This document shows, piece after piece, positions 11,290 to 22,639 of a DNA stretch of 64,000 bases. Under the pieces are notes generated by a model that did no database searches, had not been told where the DNA came from, and saw only the letters and a list, made by a program, of their open reading frames with translations. Both the position numbers and the translations under genes were made by a program. Each line of letters begins with the position of its first letter. Within the stretch, counting starts at the first letter, position 1. The stretch is from contig NC_037592.1 in assembly GCF_003073045.1 (NCBI RefSeq), positions 1,523,371 to 1,587,370 on the forward strand, read 5' to 3'. This DNA is from Pomacea canaliculata (Eukaryota; Mollusca; Gastropoda; Architaenioglossa; Ampullariidae).

Positions 11290-11680
11290 ACACGACTCTA
11301 ACATCGGTTTCCTGCGACAGGTGACAGAGCGAATGTGGACGAGTGGACACAACCCTAAACGTCTATCAAACGCACATAAGCGTGGCTACTGGCTTGGCGC
11401 GGTCCAGTCTCACGCCACCATCTTTCTCGCCGTCTGCTCCACGTCTCGCGAGACGAGAGTTGACCCGAGTGACCTCTCGTCATTCAGGTCGCGGTGTGAC
11501 GAGCAATGGCGAGAACTGCAATCACTAACTGTGGCAGTCAACTGAAGTACCATGAACCATGCACACTACTCACTCGTCATCGCCATCTCGCAACTTCGGC
11601 GTCGACGTACATTTGTTAACGAGGCTTTACAGCGACAGTACGACTCAGCCCCGGAAATGAAAAGCTTTTACAACACCAGT
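11290..11680. promoter_or_regulatory. CpG-rich candidate promoter with TCTCGCGAGA palindrome
   Basis: This segment is markedly richer in GC and CpG than its AT-rich flanks. It contains a perfect TCTCGCGAGA palindrome at 11444-11453. That sequence is a known core element of TATA-less, often bidirectional, promoters in animals. A full CRE palindrome, TGACGTCA, lies downstream at 11805-11812. No coding exon could be attached to it on either strand. Confidence 0.35.
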
Positions 11681-11689
11681 ATCCCTCAC

Positions 11690-12700
11690 ACACGGGTATC
11701 TACTACACACAACTACACACATGTCCAGTACAACATAAACTATTGCAATGTGCAACACTCCGATAGTAAAGGCAAACTGCTGTGAGTGCCAGACACACAT
11801 GGTGTGACGTCACCACGAGGACTAATCATGTGACCAACTGGTGTCACAAAAGAAAGCTGCTTGACATTTTGCATAGCTCGTGAAAAACCGCATCCAGGAG
11901 ACGAGGCTCGCCAGTGATGGCAAAACCTTCCGCTGCTCATCAGGTCTTTTATTACCTGTTCTAGCCAGGTGTTAACACCATAGCAGGTAAAATCAGTTGA
12001 CAGCGATGGTGGGATGCTGAAGTACTAAGTGCCATAACTTACATATGTCTGTATAAATTATGTCTGAGATTACTTAACCTGATTACTTAACACTCTAGAA
12101 ACTGTTTTACACTTCTATATCGAAAATAAATAGCTTCGTAAATAAAACAGCTGAATCACAGGAGAGCTTTGTAAGACCAGTAAGTGTTCATTGTCCCACA
12201 TTTTCTGGTTTTTACACTTTTCTTTGATCTTTACTAAGTATGTAATAGTCTATTCAACTGGTGGCAGTATCAATAATCAATTTATGCACGAAACTTAAAT
12301 GTATTTGTCAAAATATATTCTTCCATGATATAATATTTACTCTCACTTTCCAAAGCTCGCTGTTTATCTCAATAAACATTCTTACGGTGAATGAAAGCTA
12401 GGAAACCATCCCCAGCCACTCAAGCATCCATCGCAAGAATGTCAGTCATTGCCTGTCTTCTGACCCAAGCATGGCTGCAGCTCGTGATCGTCTGATGTCG
12501 TGGGCCTGCAGCTGAAAAAGAAGTTTGATGGATGTTTTGTGGGTCACATTTCTCCTCAGTATCCGTCGACGGCCAGAAGCATGGGAAAGGCTGACACTAA
12601 CTCCAAGGTCAATCTAGTTCTGCCTCCAGGGGGAAAACTTCACTGGCCCTTTTGGCTTGATGGCAGAGAAGTCCGTGGACTGCCCTCTGGAGAAGAAACC
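11690..12700. other. Unassigned sequence downstream of the PDZ-gene exons
   Basis: No domain, LIM motif or RNA gene was recognised on either strand. The minus strand around 12500-12700 has an exon-like composition, but no frame I could support. Confidence 0.35.
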
Positions 12701-12711
12701 AGCATATATTA

Positions 12712-12945
12712 ATAATTGTGGAGCCAGTGATCCCACAAGTCTGGAGTATTGATAATTGTGGAGCAAGGGATCTCAAAGGTGTAGATAGCAAATTTGTAAT
12801 TATGGAGCCAGAGGTCATTTCTGTGGAGCTAAGGGTCTCATGACTGTGGAGCTAAGGGTCTCATGATTGTGGAGCTGTGGAGCTTGTGGAGCTAATCTCA
12901 TGATTGTGGAGCTAAGGGTCTCATGACTGTGGAGCTGGAGCTCTC
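12712..12945. repeat. Short tandem repeat, ~23-bp unit (TGTGGAGCTAAGGGTCTCAT)
   Basis: Units related to TGTGGAGCTAAGGGTCTCAT plus GA or GATTG recur about nine times, increasingly perfect toward 12940. They lie just downstream of the second PDZ exon, in presumed intron. Confidence 0.8.
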
Positions 12946-13018
12946 GTCAAGGTGTAAACAGTAACAATGCCAGCAGTTACAATAACTAGAGACAGGGGGT
13001 GGGATGCAGGCGGCACAC

Positions 13019-16000
13019 CTGAGTAGTGTCAGTTGTAAGACGTTGCCGGCGCTTTTGATCAGCTGATGAGCCTGCATGTGTGTCAGGGATTTGGCGTTGG
13101 TGCTGCCGATACCAACGATCGTGTCCCCCGGAGTCAAGGCGCCGGCGCTGGGGGTACCTGGCTGAACCTGGAGACAAGACGACACTATTATTGATAATAT
13201 ATTTGTTCACTTTTCCTCTTCAAGACCAGTGTCACGTGTCGCACAACCGGATGAAAGGGGCTCAAGTGACCTCCACCCCCACTTCGTTATTACAACTAGT
13301 CGTCGTGTCACTTGTAAAACATTTCGTCCACCAACACGTGATGTGTAACGACAGCTGCGGCGATCTACTCTTTCCTCGGTGACATAGTAAAAGTAGCAAA
13401 GAGCTAGGTACGTGGAAAGACGACAACCTGTGTGTATTGAAGATGACTGCGCAATGGTGGGTATATAATGGTCTATGTTGTTACAGCATTTTATTACACA
13501 TGTTGTAACAGTATGAAGATGTCGAGGTCTATGGTGTTATAATAACAGAATCTGTTATGAGATGTAATAATTATATCGAGGAATTGGGGACCTATATCTT
13601 GCCCATGAGTGTTTGTTTACGCCTGAGCTACCACGTTTATCAGCAGAAATGACACGTGCATATAAGTGTGTGTGTGTTTACGATTGTATTACAGGTGCTG
13701 TTGGTGGGGTGTGGTTCCGTGCCTTGCATGCCCGTGTGGGTGTGGAGGACTGGAGTAGAAAGGTTATCGTGTTTGTTTGCAGCAGCCTCTATCACTACAG
13801 GGCGTTTACCAGATCATCCGGAGGGTCTGATGATAAGCCACGAGGCAGGTCCCGACTCCAACAGTCCGCACTTTACGTTTGCCAGATACACACCAGCCTC
13901 AGCACCACGGGGCAGTAAACACCCTCGGTAGTCGACCGCAACTGTTTGTGGCGTCATCAACAGGGAGAGACTCGTGCTGAGCCATTTCTCTATCCTTCAC
14001 ACACACACACACTACACGTACACAACACCACATAGCACACTCACCACACACGTACATCACACACCCACACTCACACCATCACCACACACACACTACACGT
14101 ACACCACACTCACCACACACACACACACGTACATCACACACCCACACTCACACCATCACCACACATACACTACACGTACACCACACACACATACCACACT
14201 CACCACACACACACACACGTACATCACACCATCGCCACACACACACACACGTACACTACACACACACCCACTCCATCATCACCAGCACCACACACACAGT
14301 CTGAAGTCGTACGAGTGACATGTACAAGCCCACACCTAGCGACGTTTTGCTGGATGGAGAGGCAGGGGACTGAATCGACTAGCAGGGCGCATGGGGGAGA
14401 TAATCCACACACTGAGACTAACCCAAAGGTCGATCAGCAGAAAACCTGGTGAATGAAAATGTCCCTCATTGCGCTGAAGGCCCTGGATTTTCTTGTCAGT
14501 TTTTATTTCACTTATCTCATCTTTGTTACACTCGCAGGCCTGATCCTGTCAGGAATTCGATGCACGATCTCCACAGACACTTGAGGCTGCAATGGCGACT
14601 GGTCACACAGGTATCCCTTGTTCTTATAATTTTTCCCTCCCCTGTTTTTCTAGCCTGTCTGCTTCTAGTTGCCAGCTTTTCCACAGAGTGAGAGGATCCA
14701 CTGAGGTGGAATCTGCAGGCTGTTGATGGTTTTCAGAGTTCTTTCCACGCTTGACAGTTAGAACTACCTGACTCCTTGTGTTGCAGACAGGATTTGTTGG
14801 TATTTGGCACCGCTTTGCTTCGGGTAAAGTTTGCCTGATGGGTGATGGCCTTGATTTTAGCTTTGAGTGGTAGAGACCTGTTGCTAATGACTATCACCTT
14901 TATATACAAGCACTAAAATTTTATTTACATATAGAACCACTAATATATATATAAGTCTCTCCTTTTCTTCTCTACTACTATGTACGTGTAATGTACGTGT
15001 TGTTGCTGTTCTAGAAGTTGTGATAACTGGAGAAAAGCAGAATATGCTGTAAGGTAGCCCTGCAGTTAAAGCTGGACACGACACAGCAAGACTGATGTAC
15101 AGAATCATCGTGACTGATGTACAGAAGTGCTATAGTCACAGCAAGACCGATGAAAGTGTAAACTTGATGGAAGACTGACAATACATCTCCCAGTCTTCTT
15201 CCCTTTACTCGACAGGTGCGCCTGTTCCTGTGCCTCAGCAAGTGGGGTTAGGATTCCAAAGACCTGTTTGTAGGGAACTCTCTAAGATTCTGTGTAAACA
15301 AATGACTCACCAGCCAGCACTTTACAACAGATTACAGTCATCAGTCTAAGACAAGCCAAGAAAGGGGCTGTGGGAAAAAGAAGAAAAGACAAGATTTCGA
15401 GAAGTTTCTGCCAGAACCCTGAGTATTCCCGCCTTCAGCAACATCGGCGGTGCTCCTAGTTCTGTTTGGCAACTGTTCAGGAGCCACAACCGGCATTCGT
15501 TTTGCCCAGGCAGCAGGCTGAGATTCGTACAGATGCCTGTGTGTTTGCCTGCCTCAAGCTGCAGTGCCGCTGGCCCACAGAGCGACACCGCGACATGACA
15601 CATGACACATGACACATGACACCTGGTGATGGAGGGAAGGACCGAGTGGCCAGTGGCCAGTGGGTTTGCGAGAGAAGGAATCAAGAAACACTTTGTGTCT
15701 TGTGCAGTTTACACTTGCAGGCAGGTGCTGTCGTGAGATGAAGTCTGCTGACAGACAGGTGGCAAAGTCCTGCCTCCGGGGTCACGCACTGTACCCGTGA
15801 GGTGCACGCACTGGCACGCGCACGTCACCATCAGTCAAGGCGGGCATTACACACCTTGTGGGGCTTGTTGTACCTTGTTACAGCGTTACACTCTTGTCTG
15901 AGGGGCGTGCAGTACTTACAGCACTGATAGTTGTTTATCGGATAATACTGACAGTACGGATAGAGCCAGTGTCAATCATAGCACTGACAGCAGTGACAGC

Positions 16001-17155
16001 ACTGGTGACACTGACAGTACGGATAGAGCCAGTGTCAATCATAGCACTGACAGCACTGGTGACACTGACAGTACGGATAAAGCCAGTGTCAATCATAGCA
16101 CTGACAGCACTGGTGATACTGATAGCACTGATAACAGACGGAGATGACGGCACAAGGGGAGACAGTTCATCGTCACCACACTCATGAGGCAAACACAGTT
16201 GACTCCCTTGTATAGATTTGCCCTTTAATTATTGAAAGAAATGTCAAACTTTGTTCACGCCCTTGTATACACGTGAAAGAAAATCCTTGAATATAATCTC
16301 TCGTATGCAAAAATAATTCTTCTATGAGAGAAACACCAAAGTGTGTGTGGGCGGTGGAGGGTGGAGCATTGAGGGGAGGAGTAGGGGCTGGTGAGGAATT
16401 CGAATAAATAGAAGTGCATGGGTCAGTGAGTGCCTTCAAGTTCGCGCGCGCGCAAATGTGTGTGTGTGTGTGTGTACGGCTTTGTGTACTAGTGTTCATG
16501 TGGTTTGTATGTATATGAGTGTTTCTCATTTCATGTCAAATTTGTATTTCGATTTCACCTAGAGTGATCCTGCAGTCAGTCAATCTTTGAGGTTTCCTAT
16601 CTTTCTGCTTGCTTGTCTATCTTGTCTCCAACACACTTCCTTTTTCTCCCTCGGTCATTTGTCTCCTTCACACCCTCACCTGATCTTTTCCTCCATCACA
16701 ACCTCATCCACTCTGCCTCCCTCACTGACTCAAGCTTTGCATGCATCTTGTCTGTCTGCATTTCTGTCCTGAAGACAAGGTGAGCAATCAACTTCAGTGA
16801 GAACAGGAGGCAAATGTTCTAGTGCTGACGTCATACCTACCCTGCCACCCCGTCCGGTATAATGTCTACAACGGTCAAAGAAAGATAGATATTGTACGAT
16901 AATTTTCAGCAAAACTAAAACGAGGATGAAAGAAGGCCGGAAAAATCATCAGGAGGCATCAGACAAAACGGGAAATCATCTTCATGGCTGTCACATTGCA
17001 TCAGCAGCAGCAGCAGCATCAGTACCCCGCGTGCAGCACATCAAGCAGAGACTCACCTTCTTGACGGTCAGCTGCTGCCCGAAGTCCAGTCCTCCTTGCA
17101 GACGAAATCCCCAGGGTTGGCCTGGATTCCTCCGCAGTTCTACCATCGCCGCCAT
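13019..17155 (-). CDS. PDZ domain of a PDLIM/Enigma (Zasp-like) protein, two exons, partial
   Basis: Exon 1 (17155-17057) starts MAAMVELRRNPGQPWGFRLQ and continues GGLDFGQQLTVKK, ending AAG|GTGAGT. Exon 2 (13167-13019) begins after a consensus acceptor (TTGTCTCCAG). It reads VQPGTPSAGALTPGDTIVGI, then NAKSLTHMQAHQLIK and NVLQLTLLR, ending AG|GTGTGC. Joined in phase 0 they make one complete PDZ domain of about 83 residues. It has the PWGFRLQGGxDF carboxylate-binding loop and the LTHMQAHxxIK helix typical of PDLIM1-7, LDB3 and Drosophila Zasp52. In that family the N-terminal PDZ anchors the protein to alpha-actinin at Z-discs or stress fibres, and LIM domains follow. The 3.9-kb intron holds several simple repeats. 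No Zasp motif or LIM exon was found below 13019, so the gene is partial, truncated, or has exons I could not see. Confidence 0.85.
13998..14302. repeat. CA-rich compound microsatellite (CACACT/TACACGTACAC)
   Basis: A run of CA repeats interrupted by TACACGTACA and CACCATCACCA blocks that themselves recur. It lies in the large intron of the PDZ gene. The long His/Thr-type frames across it are artefacts of the repeat. Confidence 0.9.
15948..16135. repeat. Tandem repeat, 54-63-bp unit, three copies
   Basis: Three nearly identical units begin CTGACAGTACGGATAGAGCC at about 15948, 16012 and 16066. The first carries a 9-base internal duplication (GACAGCAGT). The repeat lies inside the PDZ-gene intron. 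Open frames on both strands are repeat by-products. Confidence 0.9.
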
Positions 17156-17159
17156 CGTG

Positions 17160-18745
17160 ACCTGCCTGCTGTAGTCGCTGCAGTCGCTGTAGTCGCCCCT
17201 GGTGGGATCAGTCCTAATTTGGGAAACACCCGGCTGCACCAGCACCTCCAAGGCCGTCAGGTGCTGTCAGGACGACGCTGGGACAGGTGCTCACCTTGTC
17301 AGTAATCCCAGTCTTGTGCTGAGAGTAGCAGTTGTGAAATACTTTCCCCTCCTTCCAGAACCTCCCAGATCTTCGCGTGCGATTTCACCGTCCGTTGTCT
17401 AGAATCTGATGAGGGTACAGGCGCCGGTGTTGGTCCAGCACCCGTGCTGCTCGGTCAGGTGACGAAAAGTAACAAAGACGTTTGACACTGACACCTGCTA
17501 CCTGCTACGGCCCGCCGGGAGGGAGAAGACTCGAAGAACTGTTTACACCTGTCTGCTGGGAGGCGCGTGTTGTGATGCTGCTGCTCGTGTCTGCTGCTGT
17601 GGCAGAGCGCGTGCGTGTGTGCGCAGCCCCTACCCCTCCCTCACCCCCTCGTGCGGTCTCTGCACTCGCAAGAATTTCATGGGAGGAATGCTGTACTAAT
17701 GGTCAGACACCTGTCCTGGGAAATGCTGCTGGCTACAGGTACAGCTCTTGAAACTCCAGGATTACATGTTTTTATTTACTGATTTGTTTACCTGTTTACT
17801 TTGCTGTTTACCTCCAGCCACTTGCCAATAGAATATCAACAGCCAAATATAAATAGCATGGCGATGGAGGGGCGTTCCCCGGTCTTCACTGGGGAATAGC
17901 GGGATTGTGGTCAGAACACAGAAGGCATCGCGATGACAACAACAACGAGAGACGGCGCTGGCCTTGCTTGGAAAACGCCGCGCGGATGCACGTGCAGGCA
18001 GGCACACAGGAGGGGAGACAACTACTCGCTCTCTCTCTCCCCCTCCCATTCTGCGCGCGTGCTTAGGAAGATGTTACAGCAGTAAGAGGGAGGGTGAGAA
18101 ATAGTTCGCAGGCATGTTCATGCACGGTGCTTGTGTACTTCAGGGGGAAAAAAATGAAATATATCGCAATTAAAAAACAAAACAAATTTGTATTTTTGTA
18201 CTTCCTCACTCACATCATTCACTGTGTATACTTCATCTTCTGACTGCTTCAAATGCTTTGCCCTCATCCACCACCCTCCCATACACCCCGTACCCCTTCT
18301 GATGCCATGGCACAGGTCTCACACCCATACAAAGATAGAGTGTCCTGGCATGGCACCGGCTTCCTCCAGCCTACTGCTGTCTGTCAATCTATTTTTTCTA
18401 CTGGCTTCTACGGCGTCTTTGCCATTGCAGAACCGGGTACCGCAGCAGGACTGGTTCGGGATGGGTGGTAGGTGAGTGGGAGGGGAGAGACGAAAGGTCA
18501 GAATACGCCGGGTACGTTAGCACGCGCACCGTATCTATCTTTGGACATGTGTGTGAGATTTTGTCTTGTCTGCATGTGTCTGTAGTGTGGTGCTCTAGGG
18601 GAGGAATAACACTTAGAACTCATAAAACACACCATCTCGAATTTTGGTCAACATTATGATTGATTACTTTTCTTAGTATCACTCCCCGCAACACCCGCAA
18701 CACTCCCAACACACACACATGCATGGGCCAGAATGTCAGAAAACA
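17160..18745. other. Upstream region of the PDZ gene
   Basis: The first 300 bases upstream of the PDZ start are CTG/CAG-rich (TGTAGTCGCTGCAGTCGC) and could be 5' UTR. The 17440-18060 part is GC-rich and includes a TATAAATA stretch at about 17849. No exon could be supported. Confidence 0.35.
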
Positions 18746-18747
18746 GT

Positions 18748-18753
18748 TTTATT
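18748..18753 (-). terminator. Polyadenylation signal of the cholinesterase-like gene
   Basis: TTTATT on the plus strand is AATAAA on the minus strand, about 95 bases beyond the stop codon at 18846. Confidence 0.55.
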
Positions 18754-18845
18754 ATTTGGATTTGCTTCGCAGTTTCTTCCTGTGGCTGATGGCTTATTCC
18801 TCCTAAACTGTGTTCATATTTGCAGTCGTCTGTAGCGACAAGAGT

Positions 18846-21800
18846 TTACTTGTGTCCAAGTTTGTCCCAAGGGCGGCACCTTGTATCGTAGATGGAATGC
18901 TCGAGAATGACCTTTGGTTGGGTCAGCACCATGGTGGCCTTGACCCCCTGTCCTCCGGAGGTTTCCTTCGTCGTGTAGCTGGGCCAGTAGACGGTGCTGT
19001 CGATGGCTGGTGCAGGTGGTGTTGGTGTGGATGAGGTTGTGTTTGCGGCACTGGTCTTCTGCTGAAGCTGCAGCGCTAAAGAGCTGGACAGAACCTGGCG
19101 TCGGAAGGCGTCGAATGAGCTCGGCAACGGCAAGGAACCAAGTGTGTTTGGTGTTGCCAAGGAACCAAGTGTGTATTGGTGTTGCCAAGGAACCAAGTGT
19201 ATTTGGTGTTGCCAAGGAACCAAACCTACTCGTCTGTAGGCCCGACTGACCTTGCTTCAAGGAGGAGGAAGAGGATGAGCCAGCAGGTGTCAGGAAAGAC
19301 CCGGATGCCTGCCCCAGATGGAGACGGGATGGCAGGATCATCCCAGTTCTTGTAGAAAATGGCGGGAATGAGAACTGTTGTTGCTGAGGTCCTTGTCGCC
19401 CAGGCACGAGGCTGGACCTTGTCAGAGAGGAAGTGACGCTCGCAGGGCCTGCAGGTGGCGCTCTGTTCGGATCTCCATACCTGGCGAAGCTGGTCCAGTA
19501 CAAAGCCATGACCTTTGAGAGTTCCTGGATACTCCCGCGCAGGGTCACTGGAACGGCCGGGGGGTTGAACAGGTAGAGAAGGTCAAGACCATGACATGTC
19601 ACATTTTGGCAGTAGGTCTCACCGCCAGGAGGCCAGGACGAACCGCCGGGAGACCACGTGATCTGAGGTTCAAACCTGTACATCCACACGTTGCCTAGCA
19701 TGGCGTCTCCAGTCGTCAGATTATTGACCAGACTGCGTGCAGGACACACAAAGACGAAGTCGTCGAAAAAGCGAACCATCTCCTGGCGGGCGTCCGTGGA
19801 CACTTCCGGTCGGTAAGGAGGCGCCGCCCCCTCCACCAGCTCTTGCCAGTTTTCACGCACGCTGACCTCCAGAAGACGATGGAAGTATTCGCTGGAGACT
19901 GGCAACGGGTAGCGCCTGTACACGGACGTGGCGCCCTCTTCTTGAACGACCCCGAGTAGCGCGGGCTTGACCCCCTGGCCGCCGCGAGAACTGACGTAGA
20001 GGAGTTCCCCCAGGAGGCTGGGCTCGTGAACCAGGCTGTGGTCGATCACCGGACCCCACACCTGGAACATCCACAGCGACGGCGACTGCCTACTGATGGC
20101 GTCATCCACTGCTGCCTGCGCCTGCAGGATGTCGTTGACGGACTTCCGGCGGTAGCAGCTGACGTCGTTGGCTGGACATCCCAGCGCCGAGGCAAACTCT
20201 TGCACCAGGCGCCGGGACTCGTTCTTGTCGCGGAAGGGCTGCGTGAAGGGGCAGCTGTGCAAGATGGCGGCGTGAAAGAGGGCGTTGGAGACGGGGGACG
20301 CCAGATGGAGGCCCACAGACTGACAGCCAGCATCCGCACCCAACAACGTGACCTACAGACAACAACGTATCTACGATGCCAGAGAAAATGGAAGAAGTGA
20401 AAGAACACAAGCTTGTTTATTTTTAGCTCCTTACTTACAGGTCTCCATTTGCTTTACCAACCGCAGCGACGTACGACGCTCATAAGATCACATGTTTGCA
20501 TCCTGTTCCAGTCTTTTAGGCTTCCATTATTTATTCTTCATTTATATTTGTTTGTTTATTTTTGAAAGGTTCAATAAAAGACATGTTTAGACAAACATCA
20601 GAATATAGCGCAACGACATGCATTTCTATAAATAGCTCAAGACAACTGCCGTTAATGACGTCACCTTATCCTGGTCCCCGTCAAAGAAGGCGATGTTGCT
20701 GTGGACCCACCGCAAGGCTACCTGCTGGTCGCGCAGGCCAAAATTGCCAATGACGTCATCATAGTCGTTAAAAATTGGCAAGAACCCGAATGCTCCTGCA
20801 CAGAATGTTGCGGGGAAAAATGTTAATAGAAAACCGTTAAAAGAAGGGAAAGGAAATTAAAATCCGAGGAAAAAAATATGGACACGCAGCAGAAAATGGA
20901 TGGGTAGAGAGAAAGACGGGGAAAGAAGTACTGTGTCTGTGCGGGTGGACGTCTGTTGATTGTGCGGTAGGAGTCGGTGAACAGTGGCAAATCCCAAACA
21001 CTACAGCAAGACAGTGTCAGATTATTTCTGTTTGATCGTGCTTACCTAACCTGTAGTTAATAGTCACCACCAGTACTCCCCCAGTTCCTGGCCAGGAAGG
21101 ATCCGTCATACAACGGAGCTGCGCCACTTCCGGACTCAAAATCTCCGCCGTGGATGAAGAGCATGACGGGAAACTTGTTCCCGCCGGCAGATTGTAGGCT
21201 GGTCGGTAGATGTTGAGATACAGGCACCTCTCGTGCATCTGATGGTAGAGAGACAGGCAACGTGGTTAGTGGTGTACACACGTCACACATGCCATCACGT
21301 GACGTGTCCTGACATGCATCACGTGACGTGTACCGACATTCCATCACGTGACGTGTACTTACATGCTGTTATGTGACGTGTCAATGAGTAGTAATTAATG
21401 ACAACAGAGCGCATTCTGCACTTCCAGGTGTTTTCAGTACTGTGCGTGTTAACGTGATGCCAAGTTTTGCATTTAGTATAATTGTTAATATTAATTCAAC
21501 TGCCGAGCTAACGAGCAGTTCTTGTTTGGTTCACCAAGACAACAAGGTGTGTACAGTTGGGGCAGCCGACACACTTTAGGCATCAGATACGGGGCAGTCT
21601 ATGCACCTACACAGCAGCGTAGTCATAGTTACTGACTGAAAGCCTGACTGGCAGACAGGTATGCAGATGGCCCAGTGATTAGTCAATAATGAGGGCTCGT
21701 GCATTTCATTTAGTTTGCAAGCTCGCTTGTGTAGCCCCATGTGTAACCTGACTAAGAGTTTCTGTCTGTGTCTGTAACCCATGTTGATACGTGACCAGTG

Positions 21801-22609
21801 TATTCCACTCTGTAACCCCATGTTGTTATCTGACTAGATGTATTCCACTCTGTTGTCACGTGACTAGAGTGTGTTCCAGTCTGTAGACCAGTGTTGTTAC
21901 CTGACTAACATGCTGGCAGTGAAGATCCTGAATAACAGGGGGGCAAGTCTGTGGACACTGGGGCGCTGGAGTGGAGGCGTTGAGAGTGCCAGACCAGCGA
22001 GGCTCTAGTGTCGCCGGCACCTGAAATCTGAACGTCAACAGGTGAGGTCAGCAGGTAGCTCTGGTAATTATTATTATTATTGTGAAATCTCCTTGTCAAC
22101 CCTTCGCCTACTTTAACTTTGTTTCTTTACATCTTGCAGTTTACTTCTATGAACAAAAATATTTAGTGCCATAGCATACATAGCATACAGGCCATGGGGG
22201 TAGTGAAAGTGGTTCACTGTGACAAGAACGTAGTACGGGGAAAAGCCAATTTTTCTCCTTCCACCGTCTTTAATTCCTCTGAGCAGGTAGGTTTGTGGAA
22301 AAAATCGTCAAAGCCATCAAACGTTACACATAGTGAGACCGTAGTCAGACTACCGTGGCTGTGTAGCCCTGTGCTTTGTGCGTCACAAAGCCCCGGGGCT
22401 GGCCCCGCCTGTCTACTCCAGCACCTGCGCACTTACCTCTGAGCCCTGCTGTAAGGGATGCCGAGGAAGCGAACAGCACCCTCATGCAGAGCTCCCTGAA
22501 TTCTTCCCCCAGACACCTCCACAACAAGGGATTCTGGGATAGCCAGCACCTCGTGAACCCGCAACAGCCGCAGCAGCAGAGGCACGCCCACCAACAGCCG
22601 CGCGCCCAT
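18846..22609 (-). CDS. Cholinesterase-like protein lacking the catalytic serine, five exons
   Basis: Exons, minus strand: 22609-22437 (signal peptide MGARLLVGVPLLLRLLRVHE, then GGRIQGALHEGAVRFLGIPY), 22027-21901 (FQVPATLEPRWSG), 21238-21046 (CLYLNIYRP, oxyanion HGGDF, TINYRLG), 20795-20665 (NFGLRDQQVALRWVHSNIAF), 20352-18846. All junctions are GT/AG with matching phases. The order is that of the carboxylesterase/cholinesterase family. The nucleophile elbow, normally GESAG, reads GADAG (Asp codon 20334-20332). The acidic QEEG and the HGLDLLYLF histidine (19593-19591) are kept. It should therefore be catalytically dead, like the cholinesterase-like adhesion proteins. There is no membrane segment after the domain, so it is probably secreted, about 710 residues. 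Before the family-typical end (VYWPSYT, IYDTRCRPWDKLG) sits an insert with GSLATPNTL repeats. Three single-base indels break the frame: 21180-21182, 21078-21082 and 19175. It could be a pseudogene or contain assembly errors. Confidence 0.85.
19131..19221. repeat. 27-bp coding minisatellite inside the cholinesterase-like gene
   Basis: Three units of AAGGAACCAAGTGTGTTTGG plus TGTTGCC encode GSLATPNTL on the minus strand. The units are 27, 28 and 27 bases. The extra A at 19175 in the middle unit shifts the frame. Confidence 0.9.
21283..21386. repeat. Intronic tandem repeat of CACGTGAC/TGACGT elements, ~26-bp unit, four copies
   Basis: The units run ACATGCCATCACGTGACGTG, CATGCATCACGTGACGTGTA, CATTCCATCACGTGACGTGT, and a fourth with ATGTGACGTG. 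Each of the first three joins a CACGTG E-box to a TGACGT CRE half-site. The repeat lies in the intron upstream of the third exon of the cholinesterase-like gene. Confidence 0.8.
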
Positions 22610-22639
22610 GGCAGCTGTGACGTCAACCTGCAACCTTCA

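Noticed and set aside
13974..14318. 114-codon Thr/His frame
   Set aside because: CA-repeat translation within the PDZ-gene intron.
15346..15684. 112-codon minus-strand frame
   Set aside because: No recognisable motif, lies in the PDZ-gene intron, and overlaps a GACACAT repeat.
15858..16192. Ile/Val/Thr-rich frames on both strands
   Set aside because: They arise from the three-copy 54-63-bp tandem repeat. Opposite-strand frames of equal length are typical of repeat artefacts.
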